Shown piece by piece: positions 46,534 to 55,143 of a stretch of 64,000 nt of DNA (position 1 is the first letter of the stretch; every line of letters starts with the position of its first letter). Origin of the DNA: Actinacidiphila paucisporea. GTDB taxonomy: Bacteria; Actinomycetota; Actinomycetes; Streptomycetales; Streptomycetaceae. The notes beneath the pieces were generated by a model. That model searched no databases and was not told where the DNA came from. It saw only the letters and a program-made list of their open reading frames with translations. The stretch covers positions 56,418 through 120,417 of the forward strand of contig NZ_FRBI01000006.1 of the NCBI RefSeq assembly GCF_900142575.1. The letters run 5' to 3'. Both the position numbers and the translations under genes were made by a program.

Positions 46534-46863
46534 TCAGGACTCCTGGGTGACGGAGACGAGCACGTCGTCCCCAACGATCTTGACGGGGTATACGGGGACG
46601 GGCCGCGTGGCGGGCAGCCCGGACGGCTTGCCGGTGCGCAGGTCGAAGCTCGACCCGTGCAGCCAGCACTCGATCTGGCAGTCCTCGACCTCGCCCTCGG
46701 AGAGCGAGACGTTGGCGTGCGAGCAGATGTCGTTGATCGCGAAGACGTCGCCCGCGGTACGGACCACGGAGACCGGCACACCGTCGATCTCGACCCGCTG
46801 CGGGGTGTCCTCCGCGAGGTCGCCGAGCGCGCAGACGCGTACGTACGAGTCGGTGGCGGTCAT
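46534..46863 (-). CDS. Rieske [2Fe-2S] ferredoxin within the suf operon
   Basis: This is a small non-heme-oxygenase-type ferredoxin (109 aa). Cluster ligands are Cys47 and His49 (CSHANVSL) and Cys66 and His69 (ECWLHGS). Its ATG overlaps the sufD stop by four bases, so it is made with the Suf machinery, perhaps as an electron donor or as a readout or client of assembly. Such a gene between sufD and sufC recurs in actinobacteria. Confidence 0.93.
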   Translation of the reverse strand: MTATDSYVRVCALGDLAEDTPQRVEIDGVPVSVVRTAGDVFAINDICSHANVSLSEGEVEDCQIECWLHGSSFDLRTGKPSGLPATRPVPVYPVKIVGDDVLVSVTQES

Positions 46864-48029
46864 CCGACGGACGCCTCCAGCTCGGCGTCGATCTTGGCCA
46901 TCAGCCGCTCTTCGAGGTCGGCCAGGCCGATCTGCTGCACCAGCTCGCCGAAGAAGCCGCGGACCACCAGGCGGCGGGCGTCGTCACCGCGGATGCCGCG
47001 GGACTGCAGGTAGAACAGCTGCTCGTCGTCGAAGCGGCCGGTCGCCGAGGCATGTCCCGCGCCGACGATCTCGCCGGTCTCGATCTCCAGGTTCGGCACC
47101 GAGTCGACCCGGGCGCCGTCGGTGAGGACGAGGTTCCGGTTCAGCTCGTAGGTGTCGGTGCCCTCGGCCGCGGCCCTGATCAGCACGTCGCCGATCCACA
47201 CCGCGTGAGCGTCCTGGCCCTGGAGCGCGCCCTTGTAGGCCACGTTGGACCGGCAGTGCGGGGTGTCGTGGTCGATGAAGAGCCGGTGCTCCTGGTGCTG
47301 GCCCTCGTCGGTGAAGTACAGCCCGTACAGCTCGGCCTCGCCGCCGGGGGCGCCGTAGACGACCCGCGGGTGCAGCCTGACCAGGTCGCCGCCGAAGGTG
47401 ACGACCACCGACTTGAAGGTGGCGTCCCGGCCGACCAGCGCGGTGTGCTGGGCGACGTGCACGGCGGTGTCGTCCCAGTCCTGCACGCAGACCACGGTGA
47501 GCTTGGCGCCGTCGCCGATCAGGTACTCGACGTTGCCCGCCATGACGGTGTCACCGGTGTGGTCGATGACCACGACGGCCTCGGCGAAGGCTCCGACCTC
47601 GACGATCTGGTGGCCGTAGACGGTGCCGCCCTCGCCGTGCACGGCGATCCTGACCGGCTCGGTCAGGATCGACTCCTTGGGGATGCTGACGACCGAGGCC
47701 TTCTCGAACGAGCTGTACGCCTGGGCTGCGACCCGGTCGACCGGCTTGCCGGCCCTGCCGACCCGCGGATCGTCGCGGTCCACGGTCTGCACCGTGACGC
47801 CGTCGGGGGCGGTCACCTCGACGCGCAGGGCGCCGGTGGCCTCGGCGGTGCCGTCGTGCAGCCCGCGCAGCCGTTCCAGCGGAGTGAAGCGCCACTCCTC
47901 CTCACGGCCGTGCGGCACCGGGAAGTCGGCCACGTCGTAGGACGGGGCCGAGCTGACCCGGGCGTCGACGGGCTGTCCCACCGTGATGGCACCGTCCGTG
48001 GTGCTGCCCGCAGGAGTGTTGTCAGCCAT
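46860..48029 (-). CDS. sufD: SufD Fe-S scaffold subunit
   Basis: SufD (389 aa) pairs with SufB and SufC in the cluster-building complex. The N-terminal PHGREEEWRFTPLERL and the C-terminal beta-helix with DTPHCRSNVAYKGALQGQDAHAVW and YFLQSRGI-like LFYLQSRGIRGDDARRL are SufD signatures. The ATG at 48029 is 70 bases after sufB, the only real gap in the operon, with a weak ribosome site. The stop overlaps the ferredoxin gene. Confidence 0.95.
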   Translation of the reverse strand: MADNTPAGSTTDGAITVGQPVDARVSSAPSYDVADFPVPHGREEEWRFTPLERLRGLHDGTAEATGALRVEVTAPDGVTVQTVDRDDPRVGRAGKPVDRVAAQAYSSFEKASVVSIPKESILTEPVRIAVHGEGGTVYGHQIVEVGAFAEAVVVIDHTGDTVMAGNVEYLIGDGAKLTVVCVQDWDDTAVHVAQHTALVGRDATFKSVVVTFGGDLVRLHPRVVYGAPGGEAELYGLYFTDEGQHQEHRLFIDHDTPHCRSNVAYKGALQGQDAHAVWIGDVLIRAAAEGTDTYELNRNLVLTDGARVDSVPNLEIETGEIVGAGHASATGRFDDEQLFYLQSRGIRGDDARRLVVRGFFGELVQQIGLADLEERLMAKIDAELEASVG

Positions 48030-48091
48030 GGCTTGTCGTACAGCTCTCTCTCGGAAGAACGTCGTCGGGGGTGTGAAGGGGCGTGCGGGGG

Positions 48092-48111
48092 GCCGTCGGC
48101 TAGCCGACGGC
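48092..48111. repeat. Perfect 20-bp palindrome centred on the sufB stop codon
   Basis: GCCGTCGGCTAGCCGACGGC is fully self-complementary and contains the sufB TAG at its centre (48100-48102), so in the mRNA the stop codon sits in the loop of an 8-bp stem. It precedes the only intercistronic gap of the operon and could be a processing or partial termination signal, setting sufRB above the rest. Confidence 0.7.
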
Positions 48112-49521
48112 GCCTTCCATCTGCAGCTCGATCAGCCGGTTCAGCTCCAGGGCGTACTCCATCGGCAGCTCCTTGGCGATCGGCTCGACGAAGCCGCGCA
48201 CGATCATCGCCATGGCCTCGAACTCGGTCATGCCGCGGCTCATCAGGTAGAAGAGCTGGTCGTCGGAGACCTTGGAGACGGTCGCCTCGTGGCCCATGGA
48301 CACGTCGTCCTCGCGGACGTCCACGTAGGGGTAGGTGTCGGAGCGGGAGACGGTGTCGATCAGCAGCGCGTCGCACAGCACGTTCGACTTCGATCCGGCA
48401 GAGCCCTCGCCGATCTCGATCAGGCCGCGGTAGGAGGTGCGGCCGCCGCCGCGGGCCACCGACTTGGAGACGATGTTGGACGAGGTGTTCGGCGCCATGT
48501 GCACCATCTTGGCGCCGGCGTCCTGGTGCTGGCCCTCGCCGGCGAAGGCGATGGACAGCGTCTCGCCCTTGGCGTGCTCGCCCATCAGGTAGACCGCCGG
48601 GTACTTCATGGTGACCTTGGAGCCGATGTTGCCGTCGACCCACTCCATGGTGGCGCCCTCGTAGGCGACGGCGCGCTTGGTCACCAGGTTGTAGACGTTG
48701 TTCGACCAGTTCTGGATCGTCGTGTAGCGGCAGCGGCCGCCCTTCTTCACGATGATCTCGACGACCGCGGAGTGCAGGGAGTCGGACTTGTAGATCGGCG
48801 CGGTGCAGCCCTCGACGTAGTGGACGTACGCGTCCTCGTCGACGATGATCAGCGTCCGCTCGAACTGGCCCATGTTCTCGGTGTTGATACGGAAGTAGGC
48901 CTGCAGCGGGATGTCGACGTGCACGCCCTTCGGCACGTAGATGAACGACCCGCCGGACCACACCGCCGTGTTCAGCGACGCGAACTTGTTGTCGCCGGCC
49001 GGGATGACCGTGCCGTAGTACTCCTGGAACAGCTCGGGGTGCTCGCGCAGCGCGGTGTCGGTGTCCATGAAGATGACGCCCTGCTCCTCCAGGTCCTCGC
49101 GGATCTGGTGGTAGACGACCTCGGACTCGTACTGCGCGGCGACACCGGCGACCAGGCGCTGCTTCTCCGCCTCGGGGATGCCGAGCCGGTCGTAGGTGTT
49201 CTTGATGTCCTCGGGCAGGTCCTCCCAGGACTCCGCCTGCTTCTCGGTGGACCGCACGAAGTACTTGATGTTGTCGAAGTCGATGCCGGACAGGTCCGAG
49301 CCCCAGGTCGGCATGGGCTTCTTGCCGAACAGCCGCAGACCCTTGAGCCGGAGCTTGAGCATCCACTCGGGCTCGGACTTCTTCGCGGAGATGTCACGGA
49401 CGACGGCCTCGGACAGGCCGCGCTGTGCGGCCGCGCCCGCGACGTCGGAGTCGGCCCAGCCGTACTCGTACGTGCCGATGCCTTCGAGCTCCGGGTGAGT
49501 GGTCTCCGTGGGAGCAGTCAT
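48100..49521 (-). CDS. sufB: SufB Fe-S scaffold subunit
   Basis: SufB (473 aa) is the main cluster scaffold of the SufBCD complex. It shows the typical [58 protein letters not shown]-like [20 protein letters not shown] and the C-terminal [14 protein letters not shown]. The ATG at 49521 overlaps the sufR stop by four bases, so repressor and scaffold are translated together. No intein interrupts it, unlike in mycobacteria. Confidence 0.96.
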   Translation of the reverse strand: MTAPTETTHPELEGIGTYEYGWADSDVAGAAAQRGLSEAVVRDISAKKSEPEWMLKLRLKGLRLFGKKPMPTWGSDLSGIDFDNIKYFVRSTEKQAESWEDLPEDIKNTYDRLGIPEAEKQRLVAGVAAQYESEVVYHQIREDLEEQGVIFMDTDTALREHPELFQEYYGTVIPAGDNKFASLNTAVWSGGSFIYVPKGVHVDIPLQAYFRINTENMGQFERTLIIVDEDAYVHYVEGCTAPIYKSDSLHSAVVEIIVKKGGRCRYTTIQNWSNNVYNLVTKRAVAYEGATMEWVDGNIGSKVTMKYPAVYLMGEHAKGETLSIAFAGEGQHQDAGAKMVHMAPNTSSNIVSKSVARGGGRTSYRGLIEIGEGSAGSKSNVLCDALLIDTVSRSDTYPYVDVREDDVSMGHEATVSKVSDDQLFYLMSRGMTEFEAMAMIVRGFVEPIAKELPMEYALELNRLIELQMEGAVG

Positions 49522-50318
49522 GCGGGGTTCCTCCCGGACTTGCTGGCTGATGCCTGGTCGGTGGTCTGGGTCTGATCGGGGTGCGCCGGCCGGGCGTCGC
49601 CGTCCTGGCCGGTGGGGTGCGGGGCCTGCGGGACGAAGGTGGTGCACACGCCGTCGCCGTGCGCGATGGTGGCCAGCCGCTGCACGTGCGTTCCGAGCAG
49701 GCGGGAGAAGACCTCGGCCTCCGCCTCGCACAACTCGGGGAACTGCTCGGCCGTATGGGCGACCGGGCAGTGGTGCTGGCACAACTGCTCTCCCGCGGGC
49801 CCCGGGGCGCTGCGGGTCGTAGCAGCGTACCCGTCGGCGGACAGCGCACGGGCGAGTGCCCGGGTGCGGTCCTCGGGGGCCGCCGCGTCCACGATCGCAC
49901 GGTAGCGCTCGGCCTGCGCAGCGACGCGGGCGCGGGCGAAGGCCGAGACGGCGGCCTGGCCGTCCTGGCCGCCGCCGGCGGACTCGGCGATCCAGCGCAG
50001 CGCGTCGGCGGCGAGTACGTCGTAGGCCTGGTCGAAGGCGTCCCGGCCGCAGTCGGTCAGCGCGAAGACCTTGGCGGGCCTGCCGCGGCCGCGCTGGCCG
50101 TAGACCCGCTGGTCGCGGGGCTCGACGACATTGTCCGCGACGAGCGCGTCCAGATGGCGGCGGACGGCGGCCTGGGTCAGGCCGAGCCGCTGCGCGAGGT
50201 CGGCGGCGGTGGAGGGTCCGTGGTCCAGGATGGACCGGGCGACCCGGTTGCGGGTGCGCCGCTCCCCGGTCGTCTGCTCCTCCGCCGCCCCCTGAGCGGC
50301 ACCACCGACGTTTTTCAC
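49518..50318 (-). CDS. sufR: SufR-type [Fe-S] repressor of the suf operon
   Basis: This is a 266-residue regulator. The winged HTH covers about 25-85 ([37 protein letters not shown]). Candidate cluster ligands are Cys180 and Cys184 (CQHHCPV), Cys197 (PELCEAE) and Cys225. It is the first gene of the operon and probably senses cluster status and represses it. GTG 50318 is chosen for its fit to a leaderless start: the operator CAAC-N6-GTTG abuts it and no clear ribosome site precedes it. The C-terminal 35 residues are low complexity. Confidence 0.9.
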   Translation of the reverse strand: MKNVGGAAQGAAEEQTTGERRTRNRVARSILDHGPSTAADLAQRLGLTQAAVRRHLDALVADNVVEPRDQRVYGQRGRGRPAKVFALTDCGRDAFDQAYDVLAADALRWIAESAGGGQDGQAAVSAFARARVAAQAERYRAIVDAAAPEDRTRALARALSADGYAATTRSAPGPAGEQLCQHHCPVAHTAEQFPELCEAEAEVFSRLLGTHVQRLATIAHGDGVCTTFVPQAPHPTGQDGDARPAHPDQTQTTDQASASKSGRNPA

Positions 50319-50331
50319 AACCCCATTGTTG
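50318..50331 (-). promoter_or_regulatory. SufR operator CAAC-N6-GTTG at the sufR start
   Basis: The 14-bp palindrome CAACAATGGGGTTG (minus strand) shares its last base with the first base of the sufR GTG codon. CAAC-N6-GTTG is, as I recall, the SufR site reported for Streptomyces avermitilis. A possible promoter, TTGCCC-N18-AACAAT, overlaps it and would start the transcript at or next to the GTG, making bound SufR a direct block. Confidence 0.75.
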
Positions 50332-50389
50332 CGTAATTCATCAGGCCCGGGCAAGCGGCTCCACTGCCGGGCACGGTGTGCTGCATCAC

Positions 50390-50403
50390 TTAGGGTCACC
50401 TAA
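50390..50403. promoter_or_regulatory. Iron-box-like palindrome between sufR and the ABC exporter
   Basis: TTAGGGTCACCTAA has perfect TTAGG/CCTAA arms. It agrees with the 3' part of the DmdR/IdeR consensus (TTAGGTTAGSCTAACCTAA; about 13 of 19 when the full site is aligned). It lies 72 bases upstream of sufR and 50 upstream of the exporter. It is degenerate, so binding is only possible. Confidence 0.4.
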
Positions 50404-50452
50404 TTCCGCCCTGCCGCCAAAACCGCCGCCGCGGCTCCCTAGACTCGTGCGC

Positions 50453-51379
50453 ATGCGAAACGAGCCCGCGGTCGAGGTGACCGCTCTGGTCAAGCGGTAC
50501 GGGACCAGGGCCGCGGTCGACGGCCTCGACCTCGCGGTGCCGCACGGCAGCGTCACCGCCGTGCTCGGCCCCAACGGCGCGGGCAAGACCACCACCGTCG
50601 AGGTCTGCGAGGGCTACCGGCGCCCCGATTCCGGCACCGTCCGGGTACTCGGGCTCGACCCGGTCACCCAGGGAGCGCGGCTGCGGCCCAGGATCGGCGT
50701 GATGCTCCAGGCCGGCGGGGTCTACCCGGGCGCGCACGCCGAGGAGATGCTGCGGCACACCGCCGCGCTGCACGCCCACCCCATCGACCCGGCGCTGCTG
50801 ATCGAACGCCTGGGCCTGGAGTCCTGCGGCCGTACGGCCTACCGGCGGCTGTCCGGCGGCCAGCAGCAGCGGCTCGCGCTGGCGATGGCCGTGGTCGGCC
50901 GGCCCGAGCTGGTCTTCCTCGACGAGCCCACCGCCGGCCTCGACCCGCAGGCCAGGCACGCCACCTGGGACCTGGTCCGCGAGCTGCGGGCGGACGGCGC
51001 CACCGTGGTGCTGACCACCCACTTCATGGACGAGGCCGAGCAGCTCGCCGACCAGGTCGTGATCATCGACGGCGGCCGGTCCATAGCCCGCGGCACCCCC
51101 GAGGAGCTGTGCCGCGGCGGCGCCGAGGGCACCCTGCGCTTCTCCGGGCGGCCGGGCCTGGACCTGGCGTCGCTGCTCAAGGCGCTGCCCGCGGACAGCC
51201 TGGCCGCCGAGCTGAGCCCGGGCAGCTACCGCATCGAGGGCAAGGTCGATCCGCAGCTGCTGGCCACCGTCGCCTCCTGGTGCGCCCAGCACGGCGTCAT
51301 GCCCGACCGGCTCGCGGTGGAGCGCCGCACCCTGGAGGACGTCTTCTTGGAACTGACCGGCAGGGAGCTGCGCCGATGA
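50453..51379 (+). CDS. ABC transporter ATP-binding protein (DrrA-like)
   Basis: This is the ATPase subunit (308 aa) of an exporter. Walker A GPNGAGKTT near residue 42, signature LSGGQQQRLALA, Walker B LVFLDEPTAGLDP and the C-terminal extension ERRTLEDVFLELTGREL are typical of drug/antibiotic export ATPases. The ATG at 50453 follows TAGACT by seven bases, a possible -10 of a leaderless mRNA. The stop overlaps the permease start (ATGA). It is divergent from sufR and next to ctaA; a role in heme or cytochrome assembly is sometimes proposed for such neighbours but is not shown by the sequence. Confidence 0.9.
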   Translation: MRNEPAVEVTALVKRYGTRAAVDGLDLAVPHGSVTAVLGPNGAGKTTTVEVCEGYRRPDSGTVRVLGLDPVTQGARLRPRIGVMLQAGGVYPGAHAEEMLRHTAALHAHPIDPALLIERLGLESCGRTAYRRLSGGQQQRLALAMAVVGRPELVFLDEPTAGLDPQARHATWDLVRELRADGATVVLTTHFMDEAEQLADQVVIIDGGRSIARGTPEELCRGGAEGTLRFSGRPGLDLASLLKALPADSLAAELSPGSYRIEGKVDPQLLATVASWCAQHGVMPDRLAVERRTLEDVFLELTGRELRR

Positions 51380-52179
51380 CCGCCACCACGGGCACCACCA
51401 CGGGGGCGGCCTACGCGGCCGGGTACTTCACCCCCTCGCCCGGCGCCGCCCGCACCTCCGCGATGATCCGCGCCCAGGCCGTCCTGGAGACGAGGATGCT
51501 GCTGCGCAACGGCGAGCAGCTGCTGCTGACGGTGATCATCCCCGCGCTGCTGCTGGTGGTCTTCAGCGGCGTCGACATCGTGGACACCGGCGCCGGCAGG
51601 TCGGTGGACTTCCTGGCCCCCGGCATCCTGGCGCTCGCGGTGCTGTCGACCGCCTTCACCGGGCAGGCCATCGCCACCGGCTTCGAGCGGCGCTACGGCG
51701 TGCTGAAGCGGCTGGGCGCCACGCCGCTGCCGCGCTGGGCGCTGCTGACCGCGAAGACCTGCTCGGTGCTGGTCACCGAGCTGCTCCAGGTGGCGCTGCT
51801 GACGGTGATCGCCTTCGCGCTCGGCTGGTCGCCGCACGGCAACCCGCTGGCGGTGCTGGTGCTGCTGCTGCTGGGCACCGCGGCCTTCTCCGGGCTCGGG
51901 CTGCTGATGGCGGGCACCCTGAAGGCCGAGGCGACGCTGGCGGCGGCGAATCTGGTCTTCCTGCTGCTGCTGGTCGGCGGCGGGGTGATCGTGCCGATGG
52001 ACAAATTCCCCGGCCCCGTGCGGTCGGCGCTGGAACTGCTGCCGGTCTCCGCCCTGTCCGACGGCCTGCGGGACGTTCTCCAGCACGGCGCCGCGATGCC
52101 GTGGGGCGACCTGGGCATCCTCGCGGTGTGGGCGGCGGTCGGGCTGGCGGCGGCGGGCCGCTTCTTCCGCTGGGAGTAG
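51376..52179 (+). CDS. ABC-2 type transporter permease
   Basis: This is the membrane subunit (267 aa) of the exporter begun by the preceding gene. Six hydrophobic segments are visible, with the ABC-2 motif region IVPMDKFPGPVRSALELLPVSALSDGLRDVL near the C-terminus and an N-terminal Thr/Gly/Ala-rich cytoplasmic tail. The ATG at 51376 overlaps the ATPase stop by four bases; GGGAG precedes it. The substrate is unknown. Confidence 0.9.
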   Translation: MTATTGTTTGAAYAAGYFTPSPGAARTSAMIRAQAVLETRMLLRNGEQLLLTVIIPALLLVVFSGVDIVDTGAGRSVDFLAPGILALAVLSTAFTGQAIATGFERRYGVLKRLGATPLPRWALLTAKTCSVLVTELLQVALLTVIAFALGWSPHGNPLAVLVLLLLGTAAFSGLGLLMAGTLKAEATLAAANLVFLLLLVGGGVIVPMDKFPGPVRSALELLPVSALSDGLRDVLQHGAAMPWGDLGILAVWAAVGLAAAGRFFRWE

Positions 52180-52256
52180 CGCCCGGGAGGCCGGGTGGCC
52201 ACGGAGGGCGGCCCCCTCGTGAAAACGCGCACAAGAGCGGCGCCTACCATGTTCCC

Positions 52257-53342
52257 GTGCCCAAGCTCCCCGAAATCGCGCGAAACCCGTTCGCCTGGAT
52301 CGCCGCCCGGTACACCCCGGACCCGGTCACGGTCCGCCGGGCGACGCTCGCCGCCCTGGTGATGTCGGTGCTCATCGTGGTCACCGGCGGCGCGGTCCGG
52401 CTGACCGCCTCCGGTCTGGGCTGCCCCACCTGGCCGACGTGCAGCGGCGACAGCCTGCTCGGCACCCGCGAGATGGGCATCCACCATGTGATCGAGATCA
52501 GCAACCGCATGCTGACCTACGTCCTGTGCGCCGCGGTCGGCTGGGCGATCGTGGCGATCCGCGCGATGCGGCCCCGCCGCACCGGTCCCTACCGGCTGGC
52601 CTGGGCGCAGTTCTGGGTCGTGGTGGGCAACGCGGTGTGGGGCGGCCTGACCGTGCTCACCAAGCTCAACCCCTACGTGGTGTCGCTGCACTTCCTGCTC
52701 TCCGCGGCGCTCATCACCGTGGCGGTGCTGACCTGGCAGCGGGTCGCGGAGGGCGACGCCCCGCCGCGGCCCCTGGTGGGCAAGCCGGTGCGGCAGCTGG
52801 GGCAGCTGCTGGCGGCGGCCGCCGCGGTGCTGATCGTGGTGGGCACCCTGGTCACCGGGGCGGGCCCGCACCCGGGCGACTCCAGCGCCGCGCACAAAGT
52901 GCAGCGCATCGACGTCGACTGGCGGACGATCGCCCAGTTGCACGCCGACTTCGCCTGGGTGGTGGTCGGGCTGACCGCCGCGCTGTGGTTCGTGCTGCGC
53001 GCGGTCGACGCGCCGCCCGGTCCGCAGCGCAGGTCCGCCGAGCTGTTCGCGGTCCTGATGGGCCAGGGCGTCATCGGCTACGTCCAGTACTTCACCCACC
53101 TGCCAGCGGCCCTGGTGGACCTGCACATGTTCGGTGCCTGCCTGGTGTGGATCGCGACCCTGCGGGTGCTGCTGTCCTTCCGGGAGCGGCCGCAGGAGGA
53201 GCCGGGGGCCGCGTCGGCGGCTGAGCCTGGGGCGCTCTCAGCGGCCGCCGCCGGGGCGGTCGGCGTCGTCAGGCAGCCGGTAGACCCGGCGCGCGTTCCC
53301 CTCGCCGACCAGGGCGGCGACCCGCTGTCCGTCCGCCGCTGA
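52257..53342 (+). CDS. ctaA: Heme A synthase (COX15/CtaA)
   Basis: This integral membrane enzyme (361 aa, about eight spans) oxidises the C8 methyl of heme O to make heme A for cytochrome aa3. Heme-ligand histidines lie in EMGIHHVIEISNR, VVSLHFLL, IAQLHADFAW and LVDLHMFG; Cys56 and Cys62 (GLGCPTWPTCSG) form the extracytoplasmic pair. GTG 52257 is preceded by TACCAT at 52245-52250, so the mRNA may be leaderless. Catalytic homology ends near residue 318; the last 35-40 residues lie antisense to the next gene, a 105-base tail-to-tail overlap. CtaB is nearby at 55144-56094. Confidence 0.92.
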   Translation: MPKLPEIARNPFAWIAARYTPDPVTVRRATLAALVMSVLIVVTGGAVRLTASGLGCPTWPTCSGDSLLGTREMGIHHVIEISNRMLTYVLCAAVGWAIVAIRAMRPRRTGPYRLAWAQFWVVVGNAVWGGLTVLTKLNPYVVSLHFLLSAALITVAVLTWQRVAEGDAPPRPLVGKPVRQLGQLLAAAAAVLIVVGTLVTGAGPHPGDSSAAHKVQRIDVDWRTIAQLHADFAWVVVGLTAALWFVLRAVDAPPGPQRRSAELFAVLMGQGVIGYVQYFTHLPAALVDLHMFGACLVWIATLRVLLSFRERPQEEPGAASAAEPGALSAAAAGAVGVVRQPVDPARVPLADQGGDPLSVRR

Positions 53343-54302
53343 CCACTCCCCCGCCGCGACCCGCTCGCCGACCAGCCGGTCCAGCGCGGCCAGGAAGCCG
53401 CGCGACCCGGTGACGTACAGCTCGGGCAGCCCGACCGCGCCGCCGGCGTAGAGCACCTTGCCGAAGGGGGCGCGGGCCAGTACCGCGGCCGGGTCGGAGC
53501 CGATCCCCAGGTAGACGTGCGGCAGGTCAGCGGCCAGCCGGGCTGCGGCGCCCTCGTGCGCCGGCCCGGGCAGCAGCACCACGTCGGTGCCGAGGCCCTC
53601 GGTGGCCCGCAGGAAAGGCGCCACCGCGTCCGGCCCGGGGCCGTCCTGGCGGTGCCGCAGCACCAGCGGCAGGCCGGCCGCCACCGCGTGCCACAGCAGG
53701 TGGCGCAGCAGCACCGGGTCCGTGGGGCGCTCGCCGACCCGCCGGGTCGCCAGCCAGTACGCGGCCGCGTGCCGGACCTCGGCCGGCGCCGGCGCCCGGC
53801 CGCCGCCCAGCGGCTCGGCGGCGCAGGAGAAGCCGACGGCGCTGAAGGCGGCGCCGTGCACGGACTCCGCGAGATTGGCCAGAAACCCGTCCACCGTGCC
53901 CGACGTGTCGGCCACCTGCTGCACCAGCGGTTCGAGCCGCACGATCTCGTACGCCGCCGCGCGGCCCGCCGCGCCCAGCTCCTTGGGCGGGGTCAGGTCG
54001 CCCGGTTCGCCGGTGTCGACCAGGTACGCACCGATGCCGGTGCCGCGCAGCAGCAGCCGGGCCGCCTCATAGGCGCCCAGCTCCCTGCGGCGGGCCAGAT
54101 AGCGGGCCGGGGTGCAGTGCGCCTCCAGGCCGAGCAGCGGCGGGCACCAGCGGCGTACCGCGAAGCCGACGGGGCTGTCGAACAGCGTGGTGCGGGGCGC
54201 CACCGCGCCGGGCAGCCGCGCCTCGAAGGCGCCGATCCCCAGGTCGCCGGGGAGCACCCCGTGGCAGTACGCGTCCACCAGGTGTCCCCGCGCCCCGGCC
54301 AT
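53238..54302 (-). CDS. Amidohydrolase-2-like protein with a degenerate metal site
   Basis: This is a 354-residue TIM-barrel-type protein. The first metal motif, normally HxH, reads VDAYCHG, so one His is replaced by Tyr. Later LVLRHRQDGPGPDAVAPFL and VYLGIGSDPAAVL sit where other ligands are expected. Activity may be altered or lost. ATG 54302 is chosen over 54335 because GGGAGG lies eight bases upstream. Its 3' end overlaps ctaA by 105 bases. The substrate is unknown. Confidence 0.75.
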   Translation of the reverse strand: MAGARGHLVDAYCHGVLPGDLGIGAFEARLPGAVAPRTTLFDSPVGFAVRRWCPPLLGLEAHCTPARYLARRRELGAYEAARLLLRGTGIGAYLVDTGEPGDLTPPKELGAAGRAAAYEIVRLEPLVQQVADTSGTVDGFLANLAESVHGAAFSAVGFSCAAEPLGGGRAPAPAEVRHAAAYWLATRRVGERPTDPVLLRHLLWHAVAAGLPLVLRHRQDGPGPDAVAPFLRATEGLGTDVVLLPGPAHEGAAARLAADLPHVYLGIGSDPAAVLARAPFGKVLYAGGAVGLPELYVTGSRGFLAALDRLVGERVAAGEWSAADGQRVAALVGEGNARRVYRLPDDADRPGGGR

Positions 54303-54369
54303 CCGCCGCACCTCCCGCCGCCCTGCGTCCGTCACGACCCTGCCATGGTCCTAACGGTGCCCGGCGGCG

Positions 54370-54687
54370 TCAGGTGTTGGGCCTGCCGCCGATCTGGATT
54401 CCGGCCATGCGCCGCCACTCGTACGGCCCCGTGCGCACCCGGGCGGCCATCTCGCCCGCGAAGTCGTCCTGGAGCGTCACGTCCGCGCCGCGCGCCGCCT
54501 CCTGGGCCACGGCGTACGTCGGCGCGACGAGGTCGCCCCAGGACCCGTCCTGCCCGACCATCACGATGCGCGCTCCGCGCCGGCCCAGGTACTCGACGCC
54601 GGCGTCGGCCCCGCCGTGCTTGCTCGCGAACGCGTCGATACGCCGGACCAGCCGCCCGACCGCCCGTGCCTCACTCTTCTCACTCAT
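54370..54687 (-). CDS. Small conserved hypothetical protein
   Basis: This is a 105-residue soluble protein without a recognised domain name: EYLGRRGARIVMVGQDGSWGDLVAP, then DFAGEMAARVRTGPYEWRRMAGIQIGG. The basic N-terminus and mixed alpha/beta pattern suggest a compact fold. ATG 54687 has GGCGGG upstream. It lies 67 bp upstream of the amidohydrolase and may be co-transcribed with it. I recall similar small proteins at this position in other streptomycetes. Confidence 0.7.
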   Translation of the reverse strand: MSEKSEARAVGRLVRRIDAFASKHGGADAGVEYLGRRGARIVMVGQDGSWGDLVAPTYAVAQEAARGADVTLQDDFAGEMAARVRTGPYEWRRMAGIQIGGRPNT

Positions 54688-54789
54688 GACCAGCACATTA
54701 CCCGCCGGTAGGCTCTTCAGCCCGACCGCCCACTACGCAGGGCGCTGCTTTTAGCGGACGCGGGGCCGGGTCCGATCTGCGGCCGGCGC

Positions 54790-55142
54790 CGCGTGGGCGC
54801 GCCCAGCGCCCCGGGTCCTCGCCGCGCAGGGCGGTCCCCCCAGGGGCGCGGGGAACTGCGCGACCAGCCCACCACCGGGGCGCGGGCCGCCACCGTCCGA
54901 ATGGGGCTGTTCGGTCCTCCCCCAGAGCTTCGCCTGGGGGTGCCCCCATCTCGCTTCGCTCGGGACCACCGGCCGGTGGCCGGTTGCGCGCGCAGTTCCC
55001 CCGCGCCCCTGAGGGAGCACCGCCCTGCGTTGGAGGGAGCCCGCCCCCTGAGGGGGCACACGCCCTGCGTGGAGGGAGCGCAGCCACGGGGAGGCACCGC
55101 CCTGCGCAGCGGGCACCCTCCCCCGGAAAGCCGCCCGCAGGG
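54790..55142. repeat. Repeat-packed intergenic region
   Basis: No gene is credible in this stretch. It has an inverted pair of a Streptomyces-type element (AGGGGCGCGGGGAACTGCGCG; 54842-54870 and, inverted, 54982-55010). Between them is a hairpin of the kind CCCCCAGAGCTTCGCCTGGGGG (54918-54941). To the right come several GGAGGGAGC and CCCTGCG units in loose tandem up to the ctaB stop. The paired arms could form a very long stem. All ORFs here read through repeats and show no family resemblance. Confidence 0.8.
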
Positions 55143-55143
55143 G

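Noticed and set aside
54698-55116. Several open frames of 120-130 codons in the repeat region
   Set aside because: They translate palindromic repeats, conflict with one another and show no domain-like pattern.
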